In this document: positions 26,429 to 35,502 of the stretch, piece after piece
Layout of the letters: each line of letters begins with the position of its first letter
Position numbering within the stretch: position 1 is the stretch's first letter
From: an uncultured Bacteroidota bacterium
Lineage (GTDB): Bacteria; Bacteroidota; Bacteroidia; B-17B0; Aurantibacillaceae
Length of the DNA: 64,000 nucleotides
Assembly (NCBI GenBank): GCA_903893815.1
Contig: CAITNS010000030.1
Coordinates: 62,001 to 126,000, forward strand
Direction of reading: 5' to 3'
The notes under the pieces: generated by a model
What the model saw: only the letters and a program-made list of their open reading frames with translations
What the model was told of the DNA's origin: nothing
Database searches by the model: none
Program-made: the position numbers and the translations under genes

Positions 26429-29400
26429 TTAATTTAACTTTTCAATAGAAATAAGGGTAGATACCAATTCGTCAACTTCAACAGAATTTGCGGTGGCGGC
26501 GGACAAATTTTTTACCACTTGTAAATCTCCTGTCAGAGTTTCGGCGCAAATATAGTTCAAATTATTTTGAATGGCATTATCAAGTGCATCATTTTGTTGA
26601 ATTTTAACCAAAATCTTGTCTGTTAGGTCTAAACCACTGTCTTTACGCAAGTTTTGGATACGATTCACCAATTCTCTGGCTAAACCTTCCTCTTTTAAAG
26701 AATCTGATAAAGTCACATCCAACGCAACAGTTATTTGTCCGCTATTAGCTACTTTCCATCCTGGAATATCTACTGGAATAATTTCAACATCTTCTAATTC
26801 CAACAAAATCTCTTCACCTTCTAAATTCATCTTAAACTGACCAGTTTTTTCAATTCCAGCAATAATTAAGTCGCCATTATCATTTGCATAAGCCTGAACG
26901 GTTTTCATGTGTTTACCACATTTTTTACCTAAAGTTTTAAAATTCAACTTCAAATTCTTCACAATATGTGCTTCTTCTTCTGTCACAAATTCTAACTCTT
27001 TCACATTAACTTCTGCCAAAATGATCTCTTTAACAGCTTGAATATGCTGTCTGAATTCATTATCTAAAATTGGAATACGAATTTTTTGCAATGGCTGACG
27101 AACCCTTAAATTTTCTTTCTTACGAATAGATAAAATCATCGAAGAAATTTTTTGCGCCATTTCCATTCGTTTTTCTAAACTAATATCAATAATGCTTAAA
27201 TTAACTTTTGGATAATTCGTTAAATGCACAGAGTTAACGTCACCTGAAACGTCGTTTAAATTTTGATATAACCAATCTGCAAAGAATGGTGCTATTGGAC
27301 TCATCAATTGCGACAAGGTATTTAAACATTCGAATAATGTTTCGTAAGCTGCTTTTTTATCGTCACTCATATCGCCTTTCCAAAAACGACGACGAGATAA
27401 ACGAATGTACCAGTTACTTAAATGTTCATCTACAAATTCCTCAATATAACGAGCTGCTTTATGAGGTTCAAATGTTTCGTATTGTTCTGTGACATCTTTT
27501 ACTAATGAATTTAATTTTGATAAAATCCATCTATCAAGCTCCGAACGATTACTAACGTTTATCGTATTGTTTAAATCAACCACGAAGTTATCGACGTTTG
27601 CATATAAAGCAAAGAATCCATAGGTATTATAAAGCGTTCCAAATAATTTACGTTGCACTTCTCCAATTCCTTCAACATCAAATTTTAAATTATCCCATGG
27701 AGCAGCATTTGCTATCATGTACCAACGAGTGGCGTCAGCACCATATTTTTCAATAGTTTCGAACGGATCAACGGCGTTACCTAAACGCTTACTCATTTTG
27801 TTTCCGTTTTTATCTAATACTAATCCGTTAGATACTACATTTTTGTATGCTACTGAATCGAAATTCATCGTTGCAATAGCATGTAAAGTAAAGAACCAAC
27901 CACGAGTTTGATCAACGCCTTCGGCAATAAAATCAGCTGGGTAATATTTTTTATCGTCAATTAATTCTTTGTTCTCAAATGGATAATGTACTTGCGCATA
28001 AGGCATAGCACCCGAATCGAACCACACATCAATTAAATCCGGCTCGCGGAATAATTTTTTTCCGTTCTTTTCTAATACGATATTATCAGCATAAGGTTTG
28101 TGTAAATCAAAGGTGTCGTAATTTTCTGCCGTAAAGTTTCCTGGAACAAATTTACCTAATGGATTTTCTGTCATGAATCCTTTAGCGATTGAATTATCAA
28201 TTTGATTTTTTAATTCTTCGGCACTTCCAATTACAATTTGCTCAGAGCTATCTTCGCTTGTCCAGATAGGAATTGGAATACCCCAAAAGCGAGAACGAGA
28301 TAAATTCCAATCATTTAAGTTTTCTAACCAATTACCAAAACGGCCAGTACCAGTAGCTTCTGGCTTCCAGTTAATGGTTTTGTTTAATTCAATCATACGG
28401 TCTTTAGCTGCCGTTGATTTAATAAACCATGAGTCTAATGGGTAATATAAAACGGGTTTGTCAGTTCTCCAACAGTGAGGATAACTATGTTCGTAGGTCT
28501 CTTTCTTAAATAATTTTCCTTCTTCTTGTAATTTTAAAACAATACGTTCATCAACACTCAAATAAGCTTTTAATTCTTTGATCTTTCCTGTTGCTTCTAA
28601 AATTTGTTTTTGTTTTTCAAACTCAACTTGTTTTTCAGCATCTGTATGATACGCTTCTTTTACGTATTCTTCGCCATACAAAAATGTATCGTCTTTTATT
28701 TCAGGCAAAAAACGACCGCGTTTATCAACTAAAGTTAATGAACCTATTCCGTTTTGTTTAGCTACTCTAAAGTCATCTGCACCAAAGCTTGGCGCAATAT
28801 GCACAATACCAGTACCATCAGTTGTCGTTACGAAATCACCAACAATTACTTTAAAGGCATCTCCATCTGTTGGTTGAGTGAATGGTAATAATTGTTCGTA
28901 GGAGATTCCTTCTAAATCTGAACCTTTGCAATGATTCACAATTTTAAAAGGAATATTTTTGTCGCCAACTTTATAATCTTCAAATTTTAAATCCTTATGT
29001 TTTTCTGAAAAATATTTGTTGACTAAATCTTTTGCTAATACAACTGTTTGAGGAGCTCCGCTAAATGGATTAAAACTTTCAACAAATACATAATCAATAT
29101 CTTTTCCAACCGCTAATGCAGTATTTGAAGGCAAAGTCCAAGGTGTAGTTGTCCAAGCTAAAAAGAATGTAGAATTACGAATTACGATTTCCGAATTCGG
29201 TATTCTAAATTCGTCGCTCGTCAATCGGAATTGAACTGTCGCTGTCCTATCCTTTACATCTCTATAACAACCAGGTTGATTTAACTCGTGAGAAGATAAA
29301 CCCGTACCTGCTGCCGGCGAGTATGGCTGAATAGTAAAACCTTTGTATAATAAATTTTTGTTATTTAAATTTTGCAATAACCACCAAACGCTTTCAATAT

Positions 29401-29881
29401 ACTTATTATCATATGTAATGTAAGGGTCTTTCATATCAACCCAATAGCCCATCTTGGCTGTTACATCTTCCCACTTGTCGGTATATTTCATTACTTCCTT
29501 ACGACAAGCTTTGTTGTAATCTTCAACCGAAATAAATTTTTTACTGTTAGGATTTCCAATATCTTCTTTTGTAATTCCTAATGATTTTTCTACTCCAAGT
29601 TCAATAGGCAAACCGTGAGTATCCCAACCTGCTTTACGTTTAACTTGAAAACCTTGCAAAGTTTTGTAACGACAAAAAATATCTTTAATCGTACGTGCCA
29701 TGACATGGTGAATGCCTGGCATACCATTAGCACTTGGCGGTCCTTCGTAAAACACCCAAGGTGTTTTGCCTTCGCGTATAGAGATAGATTTTCCAAAAGT
29801 GTCTTTTTCTTTCCAATAATCTAAAATGTCTTTACTTATTTGTGATAAGTTGAGTTGGTTGTATGTAGGGTACTTTTTCAT
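26429..29881 (-). CDS. ileS: Isoleucyl-tRNA synthetase, with an in-frame repeat-derived insertion
   Basis: The 1150-residue class I aminoacyl-tRNA synthetase has a HIGH-type site in PPSANGMPGIHH, then RKAGWDTHGLPIEL, the editing domain start LAWTTTPWTLPSNTALAVG, the KMSKR loop NKMSKRLGN, and the C-terminal anticodon-binding and zinc-like region. It charges tRNA-Ile. Residues ~221-238 (TSDEFRIPNSEIVIRNST) are encoded by DNA matching a palindromic intergenic repeat at 8487-8548, placed in a loop just before the editing domain motif. It is otherwise full length and in frame. It heads the operon with the DksA-like gene. Confidence 0.96.
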   Translation of the reverse strand: MKKYPTYNQLNLSQISKDILDYWKEKDTFGKSISIREGKTPWVFYEGPPSANGMPGIHHVMARTIKDIFCRYKTLQGFQVKRKAGWDTHGLPIELGVEKSLGITKEDIGNPNSKKFISVEDYNKACRKEVMKYTDKWEDVTAKMGYWVDMKDPYITYDNKYIESVWWLLQNLNNKNLLYKGFTIQPYSPAAGTGLSSHELNQPGCYRDVKDRTATVQFRLTSDEFRIPNSEIVIRNSTFFLAWTTTPWTLPSNTALAVGKDIDYVFVESFNPFSGAPQTVVLAKDLVNKYFSEKHKDLKFEDYKVGDKNIPFKIVNHCKGSDLEGISYEQLLPFTQPTDGDAFKVIVGDFVTTTDGTGIVHIAPSFGADDFRVAKQNGIGSLTLVDKRGRFLPEIKDDTFLYGEEYVKEAYHTDAEKQVEFEKQKQILEATGKIKELKAYLSVDERIVLKLQEEGKLFKKETYEHSYPHCWRTDKPVLYYPLDSWFIKSTAAKDRMIELNKTINWKPEATGTGRFGNWLENLNDWNLSRSRFWGIPIPIWTSEDSSEQIVIGSAEELKNQIDNSIAKGFMTENPLGKFVPGNFTAENYDTFDLHKPYADNIVLEKNGKKLFREPDLIDVWFDSGAMPYAQVHYPFENKELIDDKKYYPADFIAEGVDQTRGWFFTLHAIATMNFDSVAYKNVVSNGLVLDKNGNKMSKRLGNAVDPFETIEKYGADATRWYMIANAAPWDNLKFDVEGIGEVQRKLFGTLYNTYGFFALYANVDNFVVDLNNTINVSNRSELDRWILSKLNSLVKDVTEQYETFEPHKAARYIEEFVDEHLSNWYIRLSRRRFWKGDMSDDKKAAYETLFECLNTLSQLMSPIAPFFADWLYQNLNDVSGDVNSVHLTNYPKVNLSIIDISLEKRMEMAQKISSMILSIRKKENLRVRQPLQKIRIPILDNEFRQHIQAVKEIILAEVNVKELEFVTEEEAHIVKNLKLNFKTLGKKCGKHMKTVQAYANDNGDLIIAGIEKTGQFKMNLEGEEILLELEDVEIIPVDIPGWKVANSGQITVALDVTLSDSLKEEGLARELVNRIQNLRKDSGLDLTDKILVKIQQNDALDNAIQNNLNYICAETLTGDLQVVKNLSAATANSVEVDELVSTLISIEKLN
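29164..29226. repeat. Palindromic repeat family 1 embedded in the ileS coding sequence
   Basis: Blocks 29164-29183 (AGAATGTAGAATTACGAATT) and 29208-29226 match 8490-8509 and 8521-8539 at 19/20 and 16/19 bases. The middle contains the perfect palindrome CCGAATTCGG (29191-29200). The stretch is translated in frame as about 18 residues of ileS. Confidence 0.7.
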
Positions 29882-29893
29882 TGTTAGTTTTAG

Positions 29894-30042
29894 TTTAACC
29901 GCAAAGAGCGCAATGGTTTAGCAAAGGGCGCAAAGGGTTGTTGCTTAATAAATTAAGGGTAGCGAAGGTACAAAAAAATGGTTTAACAACAAAAGATAGA
30001 ATTACTCTGCGAAATTGCGCCTACTTCGTTTCTCTGTGGTTA
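29894..30042. repeat. Intergenic repeat with CGCAAAG-type words, between the globin gene and ileS
   Basis: The left half reads AACCGCAAAGAGCGCAATGG and GCAAAGGGCGCAAAGGG. The right half reads as its imperfect reverse complement (TGCGAAATTGCGCC, TTTCTCTGTGGTTA). The outer arms TTTAACCGCAAAGA and TCTCTGTGGTTA pair imperfectly. The right arm includes the stop codon of the globin gene. The words resemble intergenic repeats I know from Bacteroidota. Confidence 0.5.
29963..29993 (-). promoter_or_regulatory. Candidate ileS promoter inside the repeat region
   Basis: On the minus strand TTTG (29990-29993) and TACCTTCG (29963-29970) are separated by 19 nt; the second element is one base from TAnnTTTG. 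It would start transcription about 75 bp upstream of the ileS ATG. Confidence 0.35.
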
Positions 30043-30399
30043 GATTTTACCCATTTGTTTCATTTTGCTTTCAAATGAAAAAGCAATGGTTTTTGCACGA
30101 AAAATGGCTTTTTGAGCATTTTCTCCTTCGAATAACGCATTTACTGATTTTTCAAAGGCATTTAACCAGATTTCAAAATGTTCTGCTTTTAAGGGTAAAT
30201 TAACGTGTTTATCAAATACATTGGTTGTATAACCTTCTTTATCCAACAATACAAATTCCCAAAAAGCAATCATATGAGGCATATGTTTTTCGAAATCCAC
30301 ATACTCAAAAATGGGTTTTACCTCTTCATTTAAAAGTAAATTGGAGTAAAAAGTCTTTACTAAAAGTTCTACGTCGGCTGAGTTGGAGATGTCTTGCAT
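30040..30399 (-). CDS. Group III truncated haemoglobin
   Basis: The 119-residue protein has the trHb group III pattern: ELLVKTFYSNLLLNEEVKPIF, MIAFWEFVLL, and HVNLPLKAEHFEIWLNAF, in which His74 is the probable haem-proximal ligand. Its length is typical of 2-on-2 globins. The biological ligand (O2, NO or a redox partner) cannot be told from sequence. It lies 3 bp downstream of the methyltransferase gene, so the two are probably translated from one mRNA that is divergent from the ammonia-lyase operon. Confidence 0.88.
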   Translation of the reverse strand: MQDISNSADVELLVKTFYSNLLLNEEVKPIFEYVDFEKHMPHMIAFWEFVLLDKEGYTTNVFDKHVNLPLKAEHFEIWLNAFEKSVNALFEGENAQKAIFRAKTIAFSFESKMKQMGKI

Positions 30400-30402
30400 C
30401 TA

Positions 30403-31470
30403 CTATTTTTTCTTACAAACCTGAATGGTGTGGCTAATACCTACATTATCAATTTGCTCAACAACTTTAAATCCTGCTTTATCAATTAAACGATTAAACA
30501 CCACGCTATCGTACATTTGGCTGTTTCCGTTGGCAATATTGGTAAAATATAAAGAGGTCATTTGTAAACTAAAAGCACCTGGTCTAAATTTTTGACGGTC
30601 CCAAAAAGTTTCCATGATATAAATGTTGCCGTCATCTGAAATAGCCTCATGACAACGTTTTAAGATGCTCACAATTTCCTCTTCGCTAAAACAATCTAAA
30701 AACTGGCTCATCCAAATGGCATCTGCACCTTTTGGAAAGCGCTGCGCATCATCTAAAATATTAATAGGGAAATAATTAACTCTTCCTGCAAATGGAGTTT
30801 TTGCTACATTATCCTTTGCCATCGCTAATTGTGCTGGTAAATCCAAAATAGTTACCTTCACATCAGGGTTGTAATTCATGCATTTTAATGTGAACTTTCC
30901 GGTATTTCCACCAATATCTATAATATGTTTTGGCGCACGTTTAAATAAATTGGTTAGAGCTTGGTCAAATGATCCGTCCGAATAATAATGATCAAATGCA
31001 AACCAGCTATCTTGCACAGGTTTTGGTAAGTGTGCTAATCCTTCATAAACAGTTGGCCAATCTCCCAACACTTTTAATCCTGTTGGTTTGCCTTGCTTAA
31101 TGCTTTCAGTTAGTGAAAACATCCCTTCGTAACAAACGTCATTAGTAAAATCCATGTTAACGTTAGTCATACGGTCATTTAAGATAAATAATCCTGTTTT
31201 AGTAATGATGTACTTATCGTCGTTTTTAACAACTAAACCTATCCCTAAACCAGCTTCCAGCAAAACTCTTACGCCGTATTCCGATAATTTAAGTTTTATA
31301 TAAATTTCTTCTAAAGTTAATCCAATGGTACTAGATTCTTCTACCGCTGCCAAAATTCCCAAATCTCTTAGGGATTTAGTTGCTTGAAAAACTATAGGGG
31401 CAAATGCGATAAATTGAGCAGCTGTAATGGCTTCAAACGCTGATTTGTCGTCTTTGGTAAAAAAATTCAT
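30403..31470 (-). CDS. SAM-dependent methyltransferase (class I, O-methyltransferase-like)
   Basis: The 355-residue protein has an N-terminal winged-helix-like dimerisation domain (LGILAAVEES ... GLTLEEIYIKLKLSEYGVRVLLEAGLG). The Rossmann methyltransferase part has motif I HIIDIGGNTGKFTLK and DLPAQL, then WMSQFLDCFSEEEIVSILKRC. This layout is like hydroxyindole/phenolic O-methyltransferases. It starts back to back with the tyrosine ammonia-lyase-like gene, so methylation of an aryl group from that pathway is plausible but unproven. Confidence 0.83.
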   Translation of the reverse strand: MNFFTKDDKSAFEAITAAQFIAFAPIVFQATKSLRDLGILAAVEESSTIGLTLEEIYIKLKLSEYGVRVLLEAGLGIGLVVKNDDKYIITKTGLFILNDRMTNVNMDFTNDVCYEGMFSLTESIKQGKPTGLKVLGDWPTVYEGLAHLPKPVQDSWFAFDHYYSDGSFDQALTNLFKRAPKHIIDIGGNTGKFTLKCMNYNPDVKVTILDLPAQLAMAKDNVAKTPFAGRVNYFPINILDDAQRFPKGADAIWMSQFLDCFSEEEIVSILKRCHEAISDDGNIYIMETFWDRQKFRPGAFSLQMTSLYFTNIANGNSQMYDSVVFNRLIDKAGFKVVEQIDNVGISHTIQVCKKK

Positions 31471-31623
31471 GGTGTTAAACTAAAAATTAATTCTATTGTA
31501 TGTAAAAGACTGCCAAAATAATGAAAAGATTATACATTTTTTCGATTTTCTTGATAAAAAACTAAATACCCAACAACACGGATACTAAAATTGTTTGTAA
31601 TATTGTAAATTGCACTCACAATT

Positions 31624-33162
31624 ATGGTAAAGATAGGAGATAAGAAAATATCGGCTAATGATTTCTACAAGGTTTTAATTAGCAATTTAGAACTTAAGTT
31701 GGATGAAGAAGCTTTGAGAAAAGTATATCGTAGTCATTATTTTTTAAAAGAGTTTACTCGCGAAAAATTAATATATGGTATTAATACTGGATTTGGGCCA
31801 ATGGCTCAGTACCGCATTAATCACGACGATCAAATGAAATTGCAATACAATTTAATTCGTAGCCATTGTTCTGGCTCAGGAAACCCCATTCCTGAAATTG
31901 ATTGTAAAGCAGTAATGTTAGCACGTTTAAACACCTTAATGCAGGGCTTTGCAGGCATTCATCCTGATGCTTTAATATTAATTAAAGATTTAATTAATAA
32001 AAATATCTCTCCGGTTATTTACGAACATGGCGGCTTAGGTGCTAGTGGTGATTTAGTTCAATTGGCGCATTTAGCATTAACATTAATTGGAGAAGGTGAA
32101 GTGTATTATAACGGTGTGATTACTAGTACTGCCGAAGTTTTCAAGAAAGAAAATATTACGCCGATGGAAATTCACATTCGCGAAGGCTTAGCACTAATGA
32201 ATGGGACTTCTGCCATGAGCGGTATTGGTATGTTAAACGTGATTTACGCTGAAAACTTAATGAACTGGAGTTTGTTAGCCTCCGCAACCATTATGGAATT
32301 AGTGCAAAGTTTTGATGATCATTACTCTACTCCATTAAACGAAGTAAAACATCATTACGGACAAAACCGCGTGGCTAATGCTTTGCAAGCCACTTTAAAA
32401 GATAGCAAATTAGTAAAGAGCCGCGAAGAACATCATTACAACCAAAAAGTGGAAGTAGATGTTTTAGTAGAGAAAATGCAAGAATATTATTCTATTCGTT
32501 GTGTACCGCAAATTTTAGGGCCAATTGTAGATACTGTAAACTATGCCAAAGAAGTGTTGATTAACGAAATCAATTCAGCTAATGATAATCCAATTATTGA
32601 TTGGGAACGCAAAAACGTTTACCATGGAGGGAATTTCCATGGCGATTATGTGGCTCTAGAAATGGATAAATTAAAAATATCTATTACTAAATTATCGATG
32701 CTTGCCGAAAGACAATTGAATTTTTTATTGAATAATAAATTAAATAATATTTTACCTCCTTTTGTTAATCACGGAACATTAGGATTAAACTTAGGCATGC
32801 AAGGCGTTCAATTTACAGCAACATCCACTACAGCCGAAAATCAAATGTTGTCAAATCCTATGTATGTTCATAGTATTCCTAGTAACAATGATAATCAGGA
32901 TATTGTAAGTATGGGTGCCAACGCTTCGTTAATCTGCAAAAAAGTAATCATGAATAGTTACGAAGTATTAGCTATTGAATGGATGACAATTTTACAAGCA
33001 ATTGATTATTTAAAAATGCAAGATAAATTATCGTCAAAATCAAAAGATGCTTACGAAAAATTGCGTAAAATTTTTCCTTGTTTTGTTGAGGATACTACTA
33101 AGTATAAAGACATAAAAGCAGTAAGAGATTATATATTTTATAACCATATAGAGATTTTATAA
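31624..33162 (+). CDS. Aromatic amino acid ammonia-lyase (tyrosine/histidine lyase family)
   Basis: The 512-residue protein has the MIO triad Ala140-Ser141-Gly142 in EHGGLGASGDLVQLAHL, the Tyr loop YGINTGFGPM (51-60), the selectivity segment NLIRSHCSGSGNP (His81), and NSANDNPIIDWERKNVYHGGNFHGDY. It closely follows the Flavobacterium johnsoniae tyrosine ammonia-lyase as I recall it (YGxNTGFGPMAQYRI, GVQFTATSTTAE, MYVHSIPxNNDNQDIVSMG). The likely product is p-coumaric acid as the aryl starter of a flexirubin-type polyene. Substrate by motif only; histidine remains possible. The fabG-like gene follows by 0 bp. Confidence 0.9.
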   Translation: MVKIGDKKISANDFYKVLISNLELKLDEEALRKVYRSHYFLKEFTREKLIYGINTGFGPMAQYRINHDDQMKLQYNLIRSHCSGSGNPIPEIDCKAVMLARLNTLMQGFAGIHPDALILIKDLINKNISPVIYEHGGLGASGDLVQLAHLALTLIGEGEVYYNGVITSTAEVFKKENITPMEIHIREGLALMNGTSAMSGIGMLNVIYAENLMNWSLLASATIMELVQSFDDHYSTPLNEVKHHYGQNRVANALQATLKDSKLVKSREEHHYNQKVEVDVLVEKMQEYYSIRCVPQILGPIVDTVNYAKEVLINEINSANDNPIIDWERKNVYHGGNFHGDYVALEMDKLKISITKLSMLAERQLNFLLNNKLNNILPPFVNHGTLGLNLGMQGVQFTATSTTAENQMLSNPMYVHSIPSNNDNQDIVSMGANASLICKKVIMNSYEVLAIEWMTILQAIDYLKMQDKLSSKSKDAYEKLRKIFPCFVEDTTKYKDIKAVRDYIFYNHIEIL

Positions 33163-33891
33163 ATGGAATACGCACTAGTAACAGGCGGCAGCCGCGGAAT
33201 TGGGAAAGCAATTTGTTTGCGTTTAGCAGACATGGGCTACAACATTATTTTGAATTATACATCAAACGATGTTGAGGCAAATAAAACAAAAGACCTTTTA
33301 ACTGTAAAAGGTGTTGATGTTGTACTAATGAAATTTGATGTAAGTAGTACTGAAGAATCTGATGCTCATATTGAAACTTGGATTAACTCCAATAAAGATA
33401 AAGCAATTACTGTATTGGTAAATAACGCTGGTATTCGCAAGGATAATATAATGGTTTTTATTCAGCCAGAAGATTGGAAACGCGTGATTGATATTACAGT
33501 TGATGGTTTTTATAATGTTACCCGTCACGTTGTAAAAAGTATGCTAACTAAACGCAAAGGACGCGTTGTAAATATTGTTTCTTTATCAGGTTTAAAAGGC
33601 TTGCCAGGACAAACCAGTTACTCTGCTGCTAAGGGAGCTGTTATTGCAGCCACTAAAGCATTAGCGCAAGAAGTTGGTAAACGTGGCATTACAGTTAACG
33701 CTGTAGCACCTGGTTTTATTAAAACAGATATGACTGAAGACATTAAAGAAGAGGATTATAAATTTATGATTCCGATGAATCGTTTTGGAGATTCAGAAGA
33801 AGTAGCTGGTGTGGTTGCATTTTTAGTAGGTAAAGATTCTACATATGTAACAGGTCAAGTAATTTCAGTTAACGGAGGATTATACAGTTAA
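33163..33891 (+). CDS. 3-oxoacyl-ACP reductase (FabG-like SDR)
   Basis: The 242-residue short-chain dehydrogenase has the cofactor site TGGSRGIGKA, NNAG (87-90), catalytic Ser140, Tyr153 and Lys157 (VNIVSLSGLKGLPGQTSYSAAKGA), and the end YVTGQVISVNGGLYS. It reduces beta-ketoacyl-ACP with NADPH. It starts immediately after the ammonia-lyase stop and is followed by ketosynthase and ACP, so it is more likely a dedicated polyene-pathway reductase than the housekeeping FabG. Confidence 0.92.
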   Translation: MEYALVTGGSRGIGKAICLRLADMGYNIILNYTSNDVEANKTKDLLTVKGVDVVLMKFDVSSTEESDAHIETWINSNKDKAITVLVNNAGIRKDNIMVFIQPEDWKRVIDITVDGFYNVTRHVVKSMLTKRKGRVVNIVSLSGLKGLPGQTSYSAAKGAVIAATKALAQEVGKRGITVNAVAPGFIKTDMTEDIKEEDYKFMIPMNRFGDSEEVAGVVAFLVGKDSTYVTGQVISVNGGLYS

Positions 33892-33897
33892 GATAAA

Positions 33898-35118
33898 ATG
33901 AACAGAGTAGTAATAACAGGTATAGGAGCTTGGTCGTGTTTAGGAAAAAACGTAGACGAAGTAAGAGATTCATTATTTGCAGGAAAATCAGGAATTGGTT
34001 TTGAGCAAGTACGAAAAGATATGGGCTATCGCTCTGCTTTAACGGGCATGTTAGAAACTCCTGTTTTAAAAGGATTATTAGACAGAAGAGCTCGTATAAG
34101 TATGGGGCAACCAGCTGAATTTGCCTATATGGCAACTTCTGAAGCTTTGAAAATGGCTAACATGGATCCTGAATGGATTGAAAAACAAGAGGTAGGTATT
34201 ATTTATGGTAACGATAGCGTTGCTCAATCTACGATGGAAGCCATTGATACTGTTAGATTAAAAAAAGATACAATGTTAGTTGGTTCTGGAGCAACATTCC
34301 AATCTATGAACTCAACAGTTACCATGAACCTTTCTACCATTTATAAATTAAAAGGCATCAATTTCACCTTAGCTGCAGCTTGTGCAAGTGGCTCTCACTC
34401 CATTGGAATGGGTTATTTACTAATTCGTACTGGCTTACAACACCAAGTAATTTGTGGGGGTGCACAAGAAGTTAATGCATACACATTTGGAAGCTTTGAT
34501 GGATTAAGTGCATTCTCGATACGAGAAAACGAACCAACCAAAGCATCCCGTCCTTTTGATAGAGACAGAGATGGTTTAATTCCAAGTGGTGGTGCAGCAA
34601 CTGTGATTTTAGAAAGTTTAGAATCGGCTCAAAAACGTGGAGCAAAAATATTAGCAGAAGTTATTGGATATGGGTTTTCTAGTAATGGTGATCATATCAG
34701 TAATTCGAGTGTTGATGGGCAAACTCGCTCATTAGAGATGAGCTTGAGAGATGCTAAATTAACTCCAAAAGACATTGATTATATTAATGCTCATGCTACC
34801 TCAACTCCAGGTGGCGACAGAGTTGAAGCAAAAGCAATTGACCAAGTGTTTGGAGATGCTAAAACACCAGTAAGCTCTACTAAATCAATGACAGGGCATG
34901 AATGCTGGATGGCTGGCGCAAGCGAAATAGTGTATACAACCTTGATGATGCAAAACGATTTTATTGCTCCAAATATCAATTTCGAAAATCCAGACGAGGA
35001 TACACAAAAAATAAACATTATTGCTCAAACCAAGCAAACACAGTTAAACACAATTTTATCCAACTCGTTTGGTTTTGGCGGCACAAATTCTACTTTGATA
35101 ATTAAAAAATTTGCCTAA
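33898..35118 (+). CDS. Beta-ketoacyl-ACP synthase (KAS I/II type) of the aryl-polyene locus
   Basis: The 406-residue thiolase-fold enzyme has nucleophile Cys162 in LAAACASGSHSIG, active-site His299 in NAHATSTPGGD, Lys329 and His334 in SSTKSMTGHECWMAG, and the glycine-rich end SNSFGFGGTNSTLII. It condenses acyl-ACP with malonyl-ACP. The ECWMAG form after the second His differs from housekeeping FabF (GHTLGAAG) and resembles ketosynthases of flexirubin-type loci. It lies between the ketoreductase and ACP genes in one operon. Confidence 0.92.
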   Translation: MNRVVITGIGAWSCLGKNVDEVRDSLFAGKSGIGFEQVRKDMGYRSALTGMLETPVLKGLLDRRARISMGQPAEFAYMATSEALKMANMDPEWIEKQEVGIIYGNDSVAQSTMEAIDTVRLKKDTMLVGSGATFQSMNSTVTMNLSTIYKLKGINFTLAAACASGSHSIGMGYLLIRTGLQHQVICGGAQEVNAYTFGSFDGLSAFSIRENEPTKASRPFDRDRDGLIPSGGAATVILESLESAQKRGAKILAEVIGYGFSSNGDHISNSSVDGQTRSLEMSLRDAKLTPKDIDYINAHATSTPGGDRVEAKAIDQVFGDAKTPVSSTKSMTGHECWMAGASEIVYTTLMMQNDFIAPNINFENPDEDTQKINIIAQTKQTQLNTILSNSFGFGGTNSTLIIKKFA

Positions 35119-35162
35119 ATTTGTAAATTATTACATATAAAATTCAGAAAGCTATAGTAAGT

Positions 35163-35420
35163 ATGACACAGGAAGAGATTATAAAAACAGTAAATGGGTT
35201 TTTAGTTGAAGAATTTGAAGTAGATGAGGCCAAAATTACCCCAGATGCAAATTTACGTGATACGTTAGAGTTGGATAGTTTAGATTATGTTGATTTAGTA
35301 GTTGTAATTGAAAGTCATTTTGGATTTAAAGTTGTTGGCGAAGATTTCTTGACAATTCATACATTCCAAGATTTTTATACTTATTGCTTTAATAAAGTTC
35401 AGGAAAAAGCAGTTGCTTAA
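35163..35420 (+). CDS. Acyl carrier protein
   Basis: The 85-residue acidic protein has the phosphopantetheine site Ser39 in LELDSLDYVDLVV, in an ACP helix pattern (IIKTVNGFLVEEFEVDEAKI ... EDFLTIHTFQDFYTY). It carries the growing acyl or aryl-acyl chain as a thioester. It is a second-type ACP rather than the fatty acid AcpP, judging by its place beside the ketosynthase. A terminator follows. Confidence 0.92.
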   Translation: MTQEEIIKTVNGFLVEEFEVDEAKITPDANLRDTLELDSLDYVDLVVVIESHFGFKVVGEDFLTIHTFQDFYTYCFNKVQEKAVA

Positions 35421-35449
35421 TCCTTTTTTTATTTTTTTCAAAAAAAACT

Positions 35450-35480
35450 AAAAACAAAACACTGGCTGTTTTGTTTTTTT
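35450..35480 (+). terminator. Rho-independent terminator after the ACP gene
   Basis: AAAAACAAAACA (35450-35461) and TGTTTTGTTTTT (35467-35478) form a 12-bp AT-rich stem with loop CTGGC, followed by T residues. It separates the ACP operon from the acyltransferase gene at 35503; read-through remains possible. Confidence 0.6.
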
Positions 35481-35502
35481 ATTTAATAGATAAGCATGAA
35501 AC

